A stretch of 64,000 nucleotides of DNA from Xanthomonas hydrangeae (GTDB taxonomy: Bacteria; Pseudomonadota; Gammaproteobacteria; Xanthomonadales; Xanthomonadaceae). Positions 7,718-17,514 of the stretch are shown piece after piece (the stretch's first letter is position 1; each line of letters starts with the position of its first letter). The notes beneath the pieces are model-generated. The model saw only the letters and a program-made list of their open reading frames with translations, had not been told where the DNA came from and did not search any database. The position numbers and the translations under genes were made by a program. The stretch is from NCBI GenBank assembly GCA_905142475.1, contig LR990730.1, positions 4,588,001-4,652,000 on the forward strand. The letters run 5' to 3'.

Positions 7718-10399
7718 ATGTTCAGAACTCTCGTCCACCTGTGTGTGTTTCTCGTCGGCCTGTTGGCGGTTTGCTGGGTCGGCATCGGTTATCTCGGCTC
7801 CAATCCGCTGGGCGCCTGCATCGCAGCGGTGATTGGCGCCTGTTATGTGGCCGGCGCACTGGAGCTGTACCGCTATCGCCAGGCCAGCGCGACGCTGGAC
7901 GATGCCGTCGCCGCATTGACCACCGCACCATCTGCATTGAGCGAATGGCTGGAGCGCCTGCATCCGAGCCTGCGCAATGCGGTACGCCTGCGCATCAAGG
8001 GCGAACGCGTGGCCTTGTCCGCACCGGTGCTGACGCCGTATCTGGTCGGCCTGCTGGTGTTGCTGGGCATGCTCGGCACCTTGCTCGGCATGATGGCCAC
8101 GCTCAAGGGCACCGGCTTCGCATTGCAAAGCGCCACCGACCTGCAGGCCATTCGGGGCTCGCTGGCGGCACCGGTGGAAGGCCTGGCGTTCGCGTTCGGC
8201 ACCTCCATTGCCGGCGTTGCGACCTCGGCGATGTTGGGGCTGTTGTCGGCATTGTGCCGGCGCGAGCGACTGCAGGTTGTGCAGCGGCTGGACCTGAAGA
8301 TCGCATCCGAACTGCACCCGCATTCGGACGCGCATCAGCGTGGCGAAGTATTCAAGCTGCAGCAGCAACAAAGCGCCTTGATGCCGACGCTGATCGATCG
8401 CCTGCAAACGCTGATGAGCACCATCGAACAGCAAAGCATCGCCGCCGATGAACGCCTGGCCGCACAGCAGGCCGAGTTCCACGCTAGAAGCGAAGCGGCG
8501 TATGCGCGCCTGGCCGCGGCGATGGAGCAATCGCTGCAGGCTGGCGTGGCAGAGAGCGCACGCGCGGTAGGCGCGGCCTTGCAGCCGGCAATGGAAGCCA
8601 CCATGGCCAGCATCGCGCGCGACACCGCCGCGCTGCAGGAGCGCATTACGCATGCCGTACAGCAGCAGCTGGATGGCATCACCAGCGGCTTCCAGCACGG
8701 CGCCAGCGCAGCGGCCGAGCACTGGACCACGGCCCTGGCCGCACAGGAACGCGCCCAGCACGCGCTCAATGCGCAGCTGCAGACCACGCTGGAGCAGATC
8801 GCCCAGCAGACCACCGCATTGCAGGATGGCGTGAGCACGGCCGTGCAGCAGCAATTGCACGGCATCAACGCAGGCTTCCAGGCCGGTGCGCAGAGCGCAG
8901 CCGAGCAGTGGCGAACCGCATTGGCCGCACAGGAGCGTGCGCAGCAAGCGCTCACCGAGCAGTTGCGGCACACGCTGGAACAGATCGATCAGCGCAGCAT
9001 CGCTGTGCAGGACGGCGTGACGCAGGCGGTGCAGCAGCAGTTGAGCGCACTCAATGACGGGTTTGAACGCAGCAACGCCGCCACTGCGGACAACTGGGCG
9101 TCTGTGCTGGCCGAGCAGCAACGCGCAAGCGCAGCGTTGAGCACGCAGTTGCACGCCACGCTTGAGCAACTTGCGCAGCAGACCACCGCACTGCAGGACG
9201 GCGTGCAGCAGGCCGTGCAGCAACAACTCGATGGCCTGAGCAGCGGCCTGGAAACCAGCACCGCCGCTGCGGCCGCCACGTGGACCGCGGCAGTGGCCGA
9301 ACAGCAACGTTCGAATCACGCGCTCACGCAGGAATTGCAGACCACGCTCACGCAGTTCGCCAGCACCTTCGACGCACGTTCCAGCGCCCTGGTCGATGCA
9401 GTATCCAAGCGCATGGATCAGTCCAGCAACGAGACGGCCAGCGCATGGACCGACGCACTGGCACAGCAACAAGACGCCAGCGCGGCATTGGCAAGCCAGC
9501 ACCAGAACGCACTCGCTGCCGCCACCGCCAGCTTCGATGCGCATGCCGCTGCCCTGGTCGGCACCTTGCAGCAATCGCATACCGAGCTGCAGGCCGCGCT
9601 GGAAGCCCGCGACACCCAGCGCCTGGCGCTGTGGAGCGAGCGTTTTACCGCGATGAGCGCGGACCTGAGCACGCAGTGGGAACGCACCGGCGAGCGCGTG
9701 ACCCAGCAACAACAGGCGATCTGCGACACCCTGGCCAGCACCGCCAGCGAGCTGTCCACGCAGGCGCAGGCGCAGGCCAGCGCCACCATCACCGAAGTGT
9801 CGCGCCTGATGCAGATCGCCTCCGAAGCACCCAAGGCCGCCGCCGACGTGGTGGCCGAACTGCGCCAGAACCTGTCCGAGAGCATGGTGCGCGACACCGC
9901 CATGCTGGAAGAACGCAGCAAGCTGCTCGCCACGCTGGACACCTTGCTCAACGCGGTCAATCACGCCTCCACCGAACAACGCGCAGCGGTGGATGCGCTG
10001 GTCACCACCTCGGCCGATCTGCTGCAACGCGTGGGCACCCAGCTCACCGAACAGATCGGCAGCGAGACCGGCAAGCTCGGCGCAGTGGCTGCGCATGTCA
10101 GCGGCAGCGCGGTGGAAGTGGCCAGCCTGGGCGAAGCCTTCGGCATGGCGGTGCAGTTGTTCAGCGGCTCCACCAGTGAGCTCAACGAGCGCCTGCAACA
10201 CGTGGCCAGCGCACTGGATGCCTCGCTCGCCCGCAGCGACGACCAACTGGCGTATTACGTGGCGCAGGCGCGCGAAGTGGTCGACCTCAGCATGCTGTCG
10301 CAGAAGCAGATCATCGAAGAACTGCGTCAGCTCGATCGCGGTCGCAGCGATGCCGGCGATACAGGCAATACCGATGCCGGCCAGGCCACAACCGCATGA
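7718..10399 (+). CDS. DUF802 MotA/ExbB-like membrane protein with long repetitive coiled-coil tail
   Basis: The 893-residue protein has four hydrophobic segments (about 5-28, 31-52, 107-128, 153-180). TM3 contains LLGMLGTLLGMM, which matches the MotA/ExbB/TolQ stator signature. From about 190 onward it is almost entirely helical, Ala/Gln-rich coiled coil. Within it at least four 62-residue repeats (unit like TALQDGVxxAVQQQL ... QLxxTLEQ) span about 304-570. This is the architecture of ZorA-type motors: a stator base with a long intracellular tail. The start at 7718 puts TM1 immediately at the N-terminus. The next gene, a MotB/OmpA-like protein, overlaps by 4 bases. Confidence 0.85.
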   Translation: MFRTLVHLCVFLVGLLAVCWVGIGYLGSNPLGACIAAVIGACYVAGALELYRYRQASATLDDAVAALTTAPSALSEWLERLHPSLRNAVRLRIKGERVALSAPVLTPYLVGLLVLLGMLGTLLGMMATLKGTGFALQSATDLQAIRGSLAAPVEGLAFAFGTSIAGVATSAMLGLLSALCRRERLQVVQRLDLKIASELHPHSDAHQRGEVFKLQQQQSALMPTLIDRLQTLMSTIEQQSIAADERLAAQQAEFHARSEAAYARLAAAMEQSLQAGVAESARAVGAALQPAMEATMASIARDTAALQERITHAVQQQLDGITSGFQHGASAAAEHWTTALAAQERAQHALNAQLQTTLEQIAQQTTALQDGVSTAVQQQLHGINAGFQAGAQSAAEQWRTALAAQERAQQALTEQLRHTLEQIDQRSIAVQDGVTQAVQQQLSALNDGFERSNAATADNWASVLAEQQRASAALSTQLHATLEQLAQQTTALQDGVQQAVQQQLDGLSSGLETSTAAAAATWTAAVAEQQRSNHALTQELQTTLTQFASTFDARSSALVDAVSKRMDQSSNETASAWTDALAQQQDASAALASQHQNALAAATASFDAHAAALVGTLQQSHTELQAALEARDTQRLALWSERFTAMSADLSTQWERTGERVTQQQQAICDTLASTASELSTQAQAQASATITEVSRLMQIASEAPKAAADVVAELRQNLSESMVRDTAMLEERSKLLATLDTLLNAVNHASTEQRAAVDALVTTSADLLQRVGTQLTEQIGSETGKLGAVAAHVSGSAVEVASLGEAFGMAVQLFSGSTSELNERLQHVASALDASLARSDDQLAYYVAQAREVVDLSMLSQKQIIEELRQLDRGRSDAGDTGNTDAGQATTA
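8629..9430 (+). repeat. 186-bp tandem coding repeats inside the DUF802 gene
   Basis: Four clear units and a decayed fifth encode the 62-residue helical repeat. Successive units begin near 8629, 8812, 8998, 9184 and 9370. The best-conserved part of each reads GCAGGA(T/C)GGCGTGA or close to it. The exact 186-bp spacing suggests expansion by unequal recombination, so copy number may differ between strains. Confidence 0.8.
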
Positions 10400-11070
10400 G
10401 CGACGAGATCGACATCGACGGCGAATCGGGCACACCGATCTGGGCCGCCTTCGGCGACCTGATGTCGGTGCTGCTGGGCGCGTTCGTGCTGATCCTGGTC
10501 GGGGTGATCGGCGTGCAATTGCAGCTCTCCAGCCGCCTGGACGAAGAGGTCAAGCAACGTCAGGTCGAAGCGCAACGCCGCAAGACGCTGGAGCAGGCCC
10601 TGGCCGCACCGCTGGCGGCCGGCCGCGTAACCCTGGTCGATGGCCGCATCGGCATCCGCGGCAATGTGTTGTTCGCCTTCAATTCCGATCAACTGCAGCC
10701 GGAAGGCCGCGAGGTGCTGAAGACGCTGGCTGCGCCGTTGACCGAATACCTGGCGGCGCGCGAAGAGATCCTGATGGTCAGCGGCTTTACCGACGACCGC
10801 CCGGTGCTGGGCGGCAATCGCCGCTACGCCGACAACTGGGAACTGTCCGCGCAGCGCGCGCTCACCGTGACCCGTGCATTGATCGCCGAAGGCGTGCCGG
10901 CGTCGTCGGTGTTCGCTGCGGCCTTCGGCTCGCAACAGCCGGTGGATTCCAATGCCGATGAAACGCGCCGCGCCAGGAACCGGCGTGTGGAGATTGCACC
11001 GATTGCGCGTCCTTCCACCTCGCGCGCTCCCGCCACGTCACAGCCAACGCCGGCCGCAACCACGCGATGA
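10396..11070 (+). CDS. MotB/ZorB-like OmpA-domain protein
   Basis: The 224-residue protein has one N-terminal membrane helix preceded by WAAFGDLMSVLLGAFVLIL. Asp21 sits where MotB and ZorB carry their ion-conducting aspartate. A short linker leads to an OmpA-like peptidoglycan-binding domain (VLFAFNSDQLQPEGREVL ... NWELSAQRA ... ARNRRVEI). It should anchor the DUF802 stator to peptidoglycan and conduct protons or sodium. Its ATG overlaps the upstream stop by 4 bases, and its own stop overlaps the DUF2894 start in the same way. Confidence 0.88.
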   Translation: MSDEIDIDGESGTPIWAAFGDLMSVLLGAFVLILVGVIGVQLQLSSRLDEEVKQRQVEAQRRKTLEQALAAPLAAGRVTLVDGRIGIRGNVLFAFNSDQLQPEGREVLKTLAAPLTEYLAAREEILMVSGFTDDRPVLGGNRRYADNWELSAQRALTVTRALIAEGVPASSVFAAAFGSQQPVDSNADETRRARNRRVEIAPIARPSTSRAPATSQPTPAATTR

Positions 11071-11717
11071 GCACGCAGGCGACCTCCGCAAGCGCACGTC
11101 TGCAGCATTGGCGCAGCCAGGGTGCCGACCGGCTGGATCCGGTGCGTTTCCATCTGATGGAAACACTGGCAGCACGTGCCGGCACGCAGGCCGATGCGGT
11201 GCGCGAAGTGCTGGAAGAAAAGCTGGGCAACTTGATCGATGCGTATGCAGCGGCAGTCAAGACAGCAGCGCGCCGTCGTGCAATTACCGATACCGCGCAG
11301 CCGTTGCAACGCAGCGCGCTGGGCGCGTTAGCCGACCAGATGGCAGGCCATGCGGCGTTGATGGAGGTGGACAGCAGAAAGACCGCCACACTCGATGCCA
11401 CGCTGTTTCCCGAGCTGCCGGCGCTGGAGGATTTCCGCCGCACCTGGACCACCGTACGCACCGCCAGCCAGGTGCGGCAGTCGCTGCAGGAGGCACCCAA
11501 GGACGCCGGCCCGCTCAATTCCAGCGTGCTGGTGCATCGCTGCATCACCCTGATGCGCGAATGCTCGCCCGGCTATCTGCAGCACTTCCTCGGCTATGTC
11601 GACGCGCTGTCGTGGCTGGAGCAACTGCACAGCGGCGGCGCGTTGGCCAGCGATGACGCCGCACCCGCCGCGCCTGGCAAGAAGCGCAGCAAGCGTCCGC
11701 CCATGCGTCGCAGCTAA
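11067..11717 (+). CDS. DUF2894-family protein
   Basis: A 216-residue soluble, helical protein with a Lys/Arg-rich C-terminal tail (GKKRSKRPPMRRS). The start overlaps the OmpA-domain gene by 4 bases, indicating translational coupling. Its position as the last member of the DUF3348-DUF802-OmpA-DUF2894 set supports the DUF2894 assignment, which I make from context and general resemblance. A hairpin follows directly after the stop. No enzymatic motif is visible. Confidence 0.8.
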   Translation: MSTQATSASARLQHWRSQGADRLDPVRFHLMETLAARAGTQADAVREVLEEKLGNLIDAYAAAVKTAARRRAITDTAQPLQRSALGALADQMAGHAALMEVDSRKTATLDATLFPELPALEDFRRTWTTVRTASQVRQSLQEAPKDAGPLNSSVLVHRCITLMRECSPGYLQHFLGYVDALSWLEQLHSGGALASDDAAPAAPGKKRSKRPPMRRS

Positions 11718-11769
11718 GAGCGACTAACAAGACGACTGACGACCGCTCGCTACGTTTTGTTAGCCGCTC
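11718..11769 (+). terminator. Imperfect hairpin after the motor operon
   Basis: Arms 11718-11734 and 11753-11769 match at 15 of 17 positions (GAGCGACTAACAAGACG against the complement of CGTTTTGTTAGCCGCTC). There is no T run after it, so it may be a REP-like element used as a terminator. The right arm resembles the 14-bp repeat near 573-608. Confidence 0.55.
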
Positions 11770-11800
11770 CAAGAGCAACCGATCGAACCCACGGTCCGTC

Positions 11801-13951
11801 TCAGAACCGCAAACGCACACCCACCGTCCAGCTGCGCGGCGCGCCGGGATACACCCATTGCTCGCTGTACGAGAACGCGGCGTAGCGGCGGTCGGTGACG
11901 TTTTCGACCTTGGCATACAAGCGCAGCCGCTCGCTCAGATCGTAATGGCCGACCAGGCGCCACACGGTGTAGGCCGGCAGCACGAAATCGGTATTGCTAT
12001 CCACCGACCCCAGCCGCTCTCCGGTGTGCGAGACGCCCACGCCCAGCGCCGCACTGCGCTTGCCGGTCAGCGGCTGCTCGTAGTTGACGAAGGCGTTGCC
12101 ACTGAAGCGCGGCACATTCGGAAAGCGTCGTCCCTCGGCCAGGCCGGTACCGGCGGCGGCCTCGCTGCTGCGCGTCACCTGCGAATCGGTGTAGGCCAGG
12201 CCCACCGACGCGGCCAGGCGCGGGGTCAGCCGCCCGAGCAGATCCAGCTCCACGCCCTGGCTGCGCATCTCGCCCACCGGCAGCGAAAAACTGGTGTCGG
12301 CCGGATCCAGGCTCAGCACGTTCTTCTTGTCGATGCGGAATGCGGCCAACGTGGCTTCCAGGCCATCGCCCGGCTGCACGTATTTCAATCCGGTTTCCAG
12401 CGAACGGCTTTTCTCCGGCGCAAAACTCTGCCCGTCCGCGCCCACGCCGCTGTTGGGGCGAAAGCCCGCCGCCGCGCTCGCATACAGCGACAACGCATCG
12501 TCGACATGGAAGATCACGCCCGCACGCGGGCTGACCACGCCATCGGAGGCGCGCTGCGTGGTGCCGCGCAGTTGGTTGTCGAGATCCTGCTGATAGTGGT
12601 CGTAGCGCAGACCGAGCAGGGCCTTCCAGTGTGCGCCAAGATCGATCTGATCCTGTGCATACACGCCCCACACCTGTTGCCGCTCCTCGGTGTCGGTGAT
12701 CGTGGCAAGCCGCCCCGGCTGGGCCACACCGTACTGCGGTGCGAGCACATCAATGCTGTACGGCGTGACCGCCGAGCGTGCACGCTGCTGAAAACGGCTG
12801 TCGTCGAAGCGATTGCCGTCGACACCGAACAACACGTTGTGGGTGACGCTGCCCGCCTGCAAGGTGCCGAGCAGTTCGGCACGCCCGGCGATATCGCGGC
12901 CCTGGTAATCGCGGTAGCGACGCTCGCGGCGCAACGTGCGGTCGTCGGCCTGCAGCGTCCACGGCTCGGTGGAAAAACCGCGCATGCCGCTGTCGCGATA
13001 CGTCGCCCCGCCCTGCAGCGACCAGGTCTGATTCAAGCCGTGCACCACAAACAGCTGGTGCCCGGTGGAATGCAGATCGATATCGCCATCGCGCGGCTCG
13101 CCCAGAAAACGCGACGCCGGCAGCCGATTGGCATCGCCATCGATGGCGGTGACGCCACGATCGAACGGCGCATGGATGCGCACGAATTCCAGTTCATACG
13201 ACACCGTGGTATCGGGCGTGGGCATCCATAACAACGACGGCGCCAGCAAGGCGTTATCGCTATCGACGGTGTCGCGGAAGCTGTGCTGATCCTTGTACAT
13301 CGCATTCAGGCGATAGGCCAGGTTCTCGCCCAGCGGGCCGGTGCTGTCGACCGCAGCGCGATAACTGTCGAAGCGCCCTGCGGACAGATCCACACTGTGC
13401 TGCGGCTGGAACAAGGGCTTTTTGGTGACGATATTGACCGCCCCACCCGGCTCGCCACGCCCGTACAACGCCGAGGCCGGGCCCTTGATCACTTCGATGC
13501 TTTGCGTGTTGGCCGCATCCCGCAGGCCGTTGTAACCGCGGCTGGCATTGAAGCCGTTGACCATGTAATCCGAACTGAAATTCGGGTCGCCGGTGAAGCC
13601 GCGCATCGAGTAGCTATCCCACAGACCGCCCAGGTTATTGGCCTTGGTGATGCCGCTGGCCATCTCCAGCGCACCGGCCAGGTCGTTGACACCGGCATCC
13701 TCCAGCAAGGTCTGATCGAGCACGCGCGCACTGATCGGCAGATCGCGCAGCGGTGCATCGGTCTTGGTGGCGCCGGTAACGCTCAATGCGCGGTACGGCG
13801 TGTACTGGCTGCGCACCTGCACCGCATCCAGATCGCGCGCCTGCGGCTCGGCGGCGTCAGCGTCGACGCAGGCAATGACGCATGCGCAGGCCAGCATGCT
13901 GAGCAACGGCACGGTGTGTGGCATGCGTTGGCGAGACGAGAACACGGACAT
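11801..13951 (-). CDS. TonB-dependent outer-membrane receptor (siderophore type)
   Basis: The 716-residue protein has a signal peptide (LLSMLACACVIACVDADA), a TonB-box-like segment (DLDAVQV), a plug domain with IEVIKGPASALYGRGEPGG, and a C-terminal beta-barrel ending in aromatic WTVGVRLRF. Length and plug text match FhuE/FpvA-like siderophore receptors. The start at 13951 lies after AGGAG. It is the last gene of an operon with an ABC-2 ATPase and two permeases, 86 bases after the second permease. Whether the system handles a ferric siderophore or another metal complex cannot be told from sequence. Confidence 0.9.
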   Translation of the reverse strand: MSVFSSRQRMPHTVPLLSMLACACVIACVDADAAEPQARDLDAVQVRSQYTPYRALSVTGATKTDAPLRDLPISARVLDQTLLEDAGVNDLAGALEMASGITKANNLGGLWDSYSMRGFTGDPNFSSDYMVNGFNASRGYNGLRDAANTQSIEVIKGPASALYGRGEPGGAVNIVTKKPLFQPQHSVDLSAGRFDSYRAAVDSTGPLGENLAYRLNAMYKDQHSFRDTVDSDNALLAPSLLWMPTPDTTVSYELEFVRIHAPFDRGVTAIDGDANRLPASRFLGEPRDGDIDLHSTGHQLFVVHGLNQTWSLQGGATYRDSGMRGFSTEPWTLQADDRTLRRERRYRDYQGRDIAGRAELLGTLQAGSVTHNVLFGVDGNRFDDSRFQQRARSAVTPYSIDVLAPQYGVAQPGRLATITDTEERQQVWGVYAQDQIDLGAHWKALLGLRYDHYQQDLDNQLRGTTQRASDGVVSPRAGVIFHVDDALSLYASAAAGFRPNSGVGADGQSFAPEKSRSLETGLKYVQPGDGLEATLAAFRIDKKNVLSLDPADTSFSLPVGEMRSQGVELDLLGRLTPRLAASVGLAYTDSQVTRSSEAAAGTGLAEGRRFPNVPRFSGNAFVNYEQPLTGKRSAALGVGVSHTGERLGSVDSNTDFVLPAYTVWRLVGHYDLSERLRLYAKVENVTDRRYAAFSYSEQWVYPGAPRSWTVGVRLRF

Positions 13952-14037
13952 CGGGCAGGACTCCTGAAGCACCCAGGCATGCAATGCCCGGGTCGCAAGT
14001 GAAAGAACCAAAGGTGATGGGTGAAACGCAACTGCCG

Positions 14038-15306
14038 CTATGACGCGGGATCGGCCCTTGCATCGAAACGCGGCGCACGCCCGAAGTCCTCGCGCGTAAA
14101 TGGCCGGTCGCGAAACAGATAGCCGTAGTAGAACGTCCGCAACGCCCGGTGATAGGCGCAAATGCGATCCTGATAGGCCAATTGCGCACGCAGATCGGTA
14201 TCCGCCAGGCGCGTCAACGCGGCCTGCAATGCAACCGGCGGCAATACGCTGGCCACACGCTGCGCCAGCGCTTCGCGTCGTTGCAGGCCTTGCCGATACG
14301 CCGCGACCTGCGGCGCCACCTGCTGATCGCCGTTTTCGTGGAAGGCGAAATACCACTTGTAATGGAACGCGCTGGTCAACGGCGCAGAATCTGCCCACTG
14401 CGGGTTCTGCGCGTAGAAGGCCCGCATGGTGTCCTGGCGCGGAATATCCCAGGCGTGGTTGACCGCCTCGCGCTGCAGCCGCGCGATCTCGCTGCCTTGG
14501 TTGACCGGCACTGCCTGATTGATCGCCACATGCGCCAGCGCCGGCGCCACCAGCGCCAGCACCACCCAGCAGGTCGCCAGGGCGGTGGCATGCGCGGCGG
14601 GGCGCCAATGGATGCGCCCGACCAGCACCGACAGCAGCACCCAGAACAGCAGATAGGCACAGGCCAGTGCGAGCACTGCGAGTTGTTGCAGCAGCGGCAC
14701 CGCATTGACGCTTGCAGCGATGACAAACGGCACGCTCAGGCAGGCCAGCACGGCGGCTGCACGCACCACTACGCGTCGCACCAGCAACGCCGTGCCCGCA
14801 CCCGGCAGCGCGGCCAGCATGCGTGCGCGCCCGGCCTCGCGTTCGCCCGAGCGCAGATCGAACAGCAACGCGATCACGAACAACGGCAGCAAAAACACCA
14901 GCACGAAGGCGTAGTCGAAGCGCCCGGCCAATGCCAACTCCGGGTTGTAGCTGTCGCCATCGTGGATCTGCGCTTCCAGCCCCAGCGCGCGAACACGCAG
15001 GATGTACGGCGAGACATCGCGCATGCCCACCGCAGCGAATGCCAGTGGCGAAGGCACATCCCAGGTCGGGTGGAAGCTGTAGTAAGCCGCGCTGCCAGCG
15101 TCGTTGGTGCGCGCCACATAGTCCTCCACTGCAGCGATGTCTTCCTGCTGCAGCGCTGCGATGCCTGCGATGTTGTCGCGCTGCGCAGCGATGACGTGCT
15201 GGCCGGAGATCAGGCTGCACACCGTCAACAGGGCAAGCAACAGCAATCCGGCCACCGCGGCACGTGCGCGCAGCAACAGCAGCAGCTCGTACTTCCACAG
15301 CACCAT
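14038..15306 (-). CDS. ABC-2 type permease, DUF3526 family (second subunit)
   Basis: The 422-residue protein has an N-terminal membrane helix (WKYELLLLLRARAAVAGLLLLALL), a large extracytoplasmic domain of about 130 residues, then a cluster of five or so membrane helices with GEREAGRARML, as in DUF3526 permeases. The C-terminal part is again extracytoplasmic. Its ATG at 15306 overlaps the stop of the preceding permease in an ATGA junction. It pairs with that related permease and the ATPase; substrate and direction are unknown, though this family is usually predicted to export. Confidence 0.85.
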   Translation of the reverse strand: MVLWKYELLLLLRARAAVAGLLLLALLTVCSLISGQHVIAAQRDNIAGIAALQQEDIAAVEDYVARTNDAGSAAYYSFHPTWDVPSPLAFAAVGMRDVSPYILRVRALGLEAQIHDGDSYNPELALAGRFDYAFVLVFLLPLFVIALLFDLRSGEREAGRARMLAALPGAGTALLVRRVVVRAAAVLACLSVPFVIAASVNAVPLLQQLAVLALACAYLLFWVLLSVLVGRIHWRPAAHATALATCWVVLALVAPALAHVAINQAVPVNQGSEIARLQREAVNHAWDIPRQDTMRAFYAQNPQWADSAPLTSAFHYKWYFAFHENGDQQVAPQVAAYRQGLQRREALAQRVASVLPPVALQAALTRLADTDLRAQLAYQDRICAYHRALRTFYYGYLFRDRPFTREDFGRAPRFDARADPAS

Positions 15307-16742
15307 CAGCGCACCACTCCCACACGCCGCCCCGCTGCGATCAGCACGCACAGCGCAGCCAGCAGCCAGGCACCGACCAGGCCAAGCGTAATGCCTGCGG
15401 CACGCAGCACCTCCGTTGTGGCAGGCGGCTGGAAGGCGAACACCGGAATCTCATGCCAATGCGCGGAGGAGATGCGCTTGCGTTGGTCGGCGCCGGCATC
15501 CTGGGCGGTATCGTCGGCCATGCTCACGGCGTCGGCCTGCAGTTGATTGAGCTGCTGCACCAGCGTGTAACGGTAACGCTCGGCCTGGATAAGAAAGCGC
15601 TCATGTGCGCGCAGATCGGTTTCCGCCAGTGTCATCGAGAGTTCGCGCAGGGCAACCGTCGGGCTCAGCAGGGCGAACGTGCGCACCAGCAGATTCTGTT
15701 CCTGCTGGATGACCGAATCGCGTGCGGCATACCGTTCGAACAGGCTGGAGGTGAGCCGCTCGCCTTCCAGCGCCAGCAGGCCCTTGTAGTTCACCGGCAG
15801 GTCTTCCACGCGCTGTACGCCGTAGCGGGTCAGGGTCTGCTGCTTGAACTGCGCAAAGTGCGGGTCGTCGGGATTGTGGCTGTCGCCGAGCGTGCGCAGA
15901 TCGCGCTGGATCGCCACGTCGGTTTCCAGCCGCGTAGGCAATCGATACGCGGCACTGGCCACATCCGGTGCCACACGCGGCACCAGCAATGCCAGCCACA
16001 CCCACACCGCCAGCGACACCAGCAACGCATCGCGGCCGCGCCGGCACAGCATCGACACCGACAGCACCAGCGCGCACCACACCAGCAGATAGACCGCATA
16101 CGCCAGCACCAGCAGTGCGACCCGCAGCGCCTGGCCCGGCAACAATGCGATGGGCACCAGCCCGACCAAGGCCGGCAACAGGCAGGCAGCGGCCACCGCG
16201 GCGAGCGCGAGATATTTGCCGCCGAACAATTGCCGGCGCGTCGCGCCCTGCAACAACAACGCACGCAAGGTGCCGGTTTCCTGCTCGCGCGCCACCGCCC
16301 CATAGCCCAGAAACACCAGCATCAGCGGTGCCAAGACCTGCAGCACAAAGGCAGGCGTCAATTGACCGAAACGCACCAGCAACGAGCTCTGACGCACATC
16401 GCCGAAGTTGGCGGTGTTCTGGCGATGGCCCTCCAGAAACATGCTGTTGCCGGTAAACGCATCCACGCCCGCATCGAACGCGGCCAATGCCGGCAGCGGG
16501 CGGTAGATGAAGTGACCGTAATGCACCACCCGATGCGGATGGCGGTCCGGCTGCGCTTCGAAGGCCTGCTGCGCGGCCAGTTGCTGGCGCGCGCGGAACT
16601 CGGCAACCTCGCGCTGATGATGCGCAGCGGTCAACGCCGCCACCAGCGTGAGCAGCATCAGCAACACCACACCGATCGCAGCGGAACGGTTGCGCGCCAT
16701 GAAGCGCAGCTCTTCGCGCGCGACCAACAGCACAGGACTCAT
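15306..16742 (-). CDS. ABC-2 type permease, DUF3526 family (first subunit)
   Basis: The 478-residue permease starts MSPVLLVAREELRFMARNR and has the same layout as its neighbour: one helix, a large extracytoplasmic domain, then a block of helices with AREQETGTLRALLLQGATRR, the conserved cytoplasmic loop of ABC-2 permeases. It begins 10 bases after the ATPase stop. The two permeases probably form a heterodimer with the ATPase; homology between them suggests an old duplication. Confidence 0.87.
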   Translation of the reverse strand: MSPVLLVAREELRFMARNRSAAIGVVLLMLLTLVAALTAAHHQREVAEFRARQQLAAQQAFEAQPDRHPHRVVHYGHFIYRPLPALAAFDAGVDAFTGNSMFLEGHRQNTANFGDVRQSSLLVRFGQLTPAFVLQVLAPLMLVFLGYGAVAREQETGTLRALLLQGATRRQLFGGKYLALAAVAAACLLPALVGLVPIALLPGQALRVALLVLAYAVYLLVWCALVLSVSMLCRRGRDALLVSLAVWVWLALLVPRVAPDVASAAYRLPTRLETDVAIQRDLRTLGDSHNPDDPHFAQFKQQTLTRYGVQRVEDLPVNYKGLLALEGERLTSSLFERYAARDSVIQQEQNLLVRTFALLSPTVALRELSMTLAETDLRAHERFLIQAERYRYTLVQQLNQLQADAVSMADDTAQDAGADQRKRISSAHWHEIPVFAFQPPATTEVLRAAGITLGLVGAWLLAALCVLIAAGRRVGVVR

Positions 16743-16752
16743 GCGGTAACGC

Positions 16753-17493
16753 TCATGCGGCCTGATCCTGCTCACGCGCGAAGCGTGCGTGCAAGGTGCG
16801 CACATCGAAGCCGCTGTCGCCGGCGCCGATTTCTTCGGCAATACGTCCGTTTTCCAGAAACCCGATCCGGTCGGCCACATCCACCGCGCCGAGCAGGTCG
16901 TGGGTGACCATCAGCACCGCACCGCCGCGCTCGCGCACGCCGCTGACCAGGCGGTTGAAGTCGGCGATGGCGCGCGGATCCAGGCCGGAGGTGGGCTCGT
17001 CCAGCAGCAGCACCGGCACCTGGCGCAAGGTGGCGACCGCGATCGCCACTTTCTGGCGCATGCCTTTGGAAAACCCCGCCAGCCGCTGGCTCCAGGCCTC
17101 GCCTTGCAGACCGGCAGCGGCGAACGCCTGATTGATCTCGGCCTGGCTGCGGCGTTGGCCGGCCAGCGCAAGCAGATAGTCGGCATTTTCGATTGCGCTC
17201 AGATGCTCGTAGAGCGCGACGTTTTCCGGCAGATAGGCCAGCCGCGCACGCGCAGCGCCGGGGTTGGCGACCGGGTCGATGCCCTCCACCAGCAAGCTGC
17301 CGGAGCTGGGTTTGACGAAACCGAGCAGGGTGGAAAGCGTGGAGGATTTACCGGCGCCGTTGCCGCCCAATAAGGCGTAGACACTGCCTGGCGCGACCTG
17401 CAGATTCAGCCCCTGCAACACCGCGCGGCCGCGGTAGGCCACGTGGAGGTTACTGACGGAAATCGCGGGGGTCGGTATAGCGCTGAAGGGCAT
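16753..17493 (-). CDS. ABC transporter ATP-binding protein
   Basis: A 246-residue ATPase with Walker A GGNGAGKSS, signature FSKGMRQKV, Walker B VLLLDEPTSGLDP and switch histidine in VTHD. It powers the ABC-2 permease pair encoded immediately downstream. The start at 17493 lies 25 bases from a palindromic site in the promoter region. It is the first gene of the four-gene exporter/TonB-receptor operon. Confidence 0.92.
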   Translation of the reverse strand: MPFSAIPTPAISVSNLHVAYRGRAVLQGLNLQVAPGSVYALLGGNGAGKSSTLSTLLGFVKPSSGSLLVEGIDPVANPGAARARLAYLPENVALYEHLSAIENADYLLALAGQRRSQAEINQAFAAAGLQGEAWSQRLAGFSKGMRQKVAIAVATLRQVPVLLLDEPTSGLDPRAIADFNRLVSGVRERGGAVLMVTHDLLGAVDVADRIGFLENGRIAEEIGAGDSGFDVRTLHARFAREQDQAA

Positions 17494-17514
17494 GATAAGG
17501 AAGCTTGCCTGCTG

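Noticed and set aside
8629..9430. Regular repeats that might be read as a CRISPR array
   Set aside because: Unit is 186 bp, in frame within a coding sequence, no short repeat-spacer pattern and no cas genes.
7460..10435. A 991-codon minus-strand frame opposite the DUF802 gene
   Set aside because: Low-complexity Leu/Ala/Arg text with no domain; the plus strand has a coherent stator plus coiled-coil repeat protein in an operon.
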